Assembly: GCA_028819075.1 (NCBI GenBank)
Contig: JAPPMM010000014.1
Location: 1-64,000, forward strand
DNA from: Gammaproteobacteria bacterium
GTDB lineage: Bacteria; Gemmatimonadota; Gemmatimonadetes; Longimicrobiales; Gaopeijiaceae
Direction: 5' to 3'
Length of the DNA stretch: 64,000 nt
Of the stretch, positions 63,941 to 64,000 are shown piece by piece (position 1 is the first letter of the stretch; every line of letters begins with the position of its first letter). The notes under the pieces were generated by a model. It was not told where the DNA came from. It did no database searches and saw only the letters and a list, made by a program, of their open reading frames with translations. The position numbers and the translations under genes are program-made.

Positions 63941-64000
63941 CTCGGGAGTCCTGACGGCGCTGGAGCCAGGGCAGAAAAACCCGCGAACCGGGGGTCGGAA

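Overview
The window is 64 kb of GC-rich bacterial chromosome with short intergenic gaps and many 4-nt ATGA/GTGA stop-start overlaps. Two SusC/SusD outer-membrane nutrient uptake pairs, a DUF5916 barrel protein, several secreted amidohydrolases, PQQ-type beta-propeller dehydrogenases and a tandem RND efflux set occur together with a high-GC code. This points to a Gram-negative, probably heterotrophic, member of the Gemmatimonadota or a related lineage of the FCB group; the assignment is inferred from gene content only. I saw no tRNA, rRNA, CRISPR array, transposase, integrase or phage gene.

Layout. 1-4.7 kb: SDR oxidoreductase, DUF5916 outer-membrane protein, Pcm repair methyltransferase. 4.8-7.6 kb (minus): site-2 protease, scpA, scpB and an RsuA/RluB pseudouridine synthase, joined by overlaps. 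7.6-9.8 kb: rpsT and a haem-less PQQ dehydrogenase. 9.8-12.6 kb (minus): pyrR-pyrB-pyrC. 12.8-16.0 kb: NhaC-type antiporter, tadA, and a LexA-like repressor that lacks the self-cleavage residues. 16.3-28.2 kb (plus): adaptor, TolC-type channel, two RND pumps, gltX, a secreted unknown and a TPR protein. 28.3-33.9 kb: ispG, CDGSH protein, beta-lactamase-like lipoprotein, SRPBCC protein, and a GntR/YtrA-type regulator with its ABC transporter.

33.9-52.4 kb (minus) is the most striking part. Twelve genes appear to form one transcription unit: SusC, SusD, an unknown secreted protein, an NRAMP-fold transporter without the metal motifs, a NagB-like protein without the usual phosphate loop, a PL26-like rhamnogalacturonan lyase, a PQQ dehydrogenase fused to a cytochrome c tail, a secreted amidohydrolase, an SDR, mannonate dehydratase, KDPG aldolase and KDG kinase. 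Together they read as uptake and cleavage of a uronic-acid-rich glycan, possible periplasmic oxidation, and funnelling through 2-keto-3-deoxygluconate into pyruvate and glyceraldehyde-3-phosphate. 52.6-58.2 kb (minus): a barrel-less plug lipoprotein, an unknown, an amidohydrolase lipoprotein, another regulatory/plug-like protein and a Tat-exported M20 carbamoylase. 58.4-64 kb: acyl-CoA thioesterase, a second SusC/SusD pair with a good sigma70 promoter and 11-bp tandem repeats, a strong terminator and a further plug-like lipoprotein.

Many genes have antisense open frames several hundred codons long, as expected at this GC content; these were left out.
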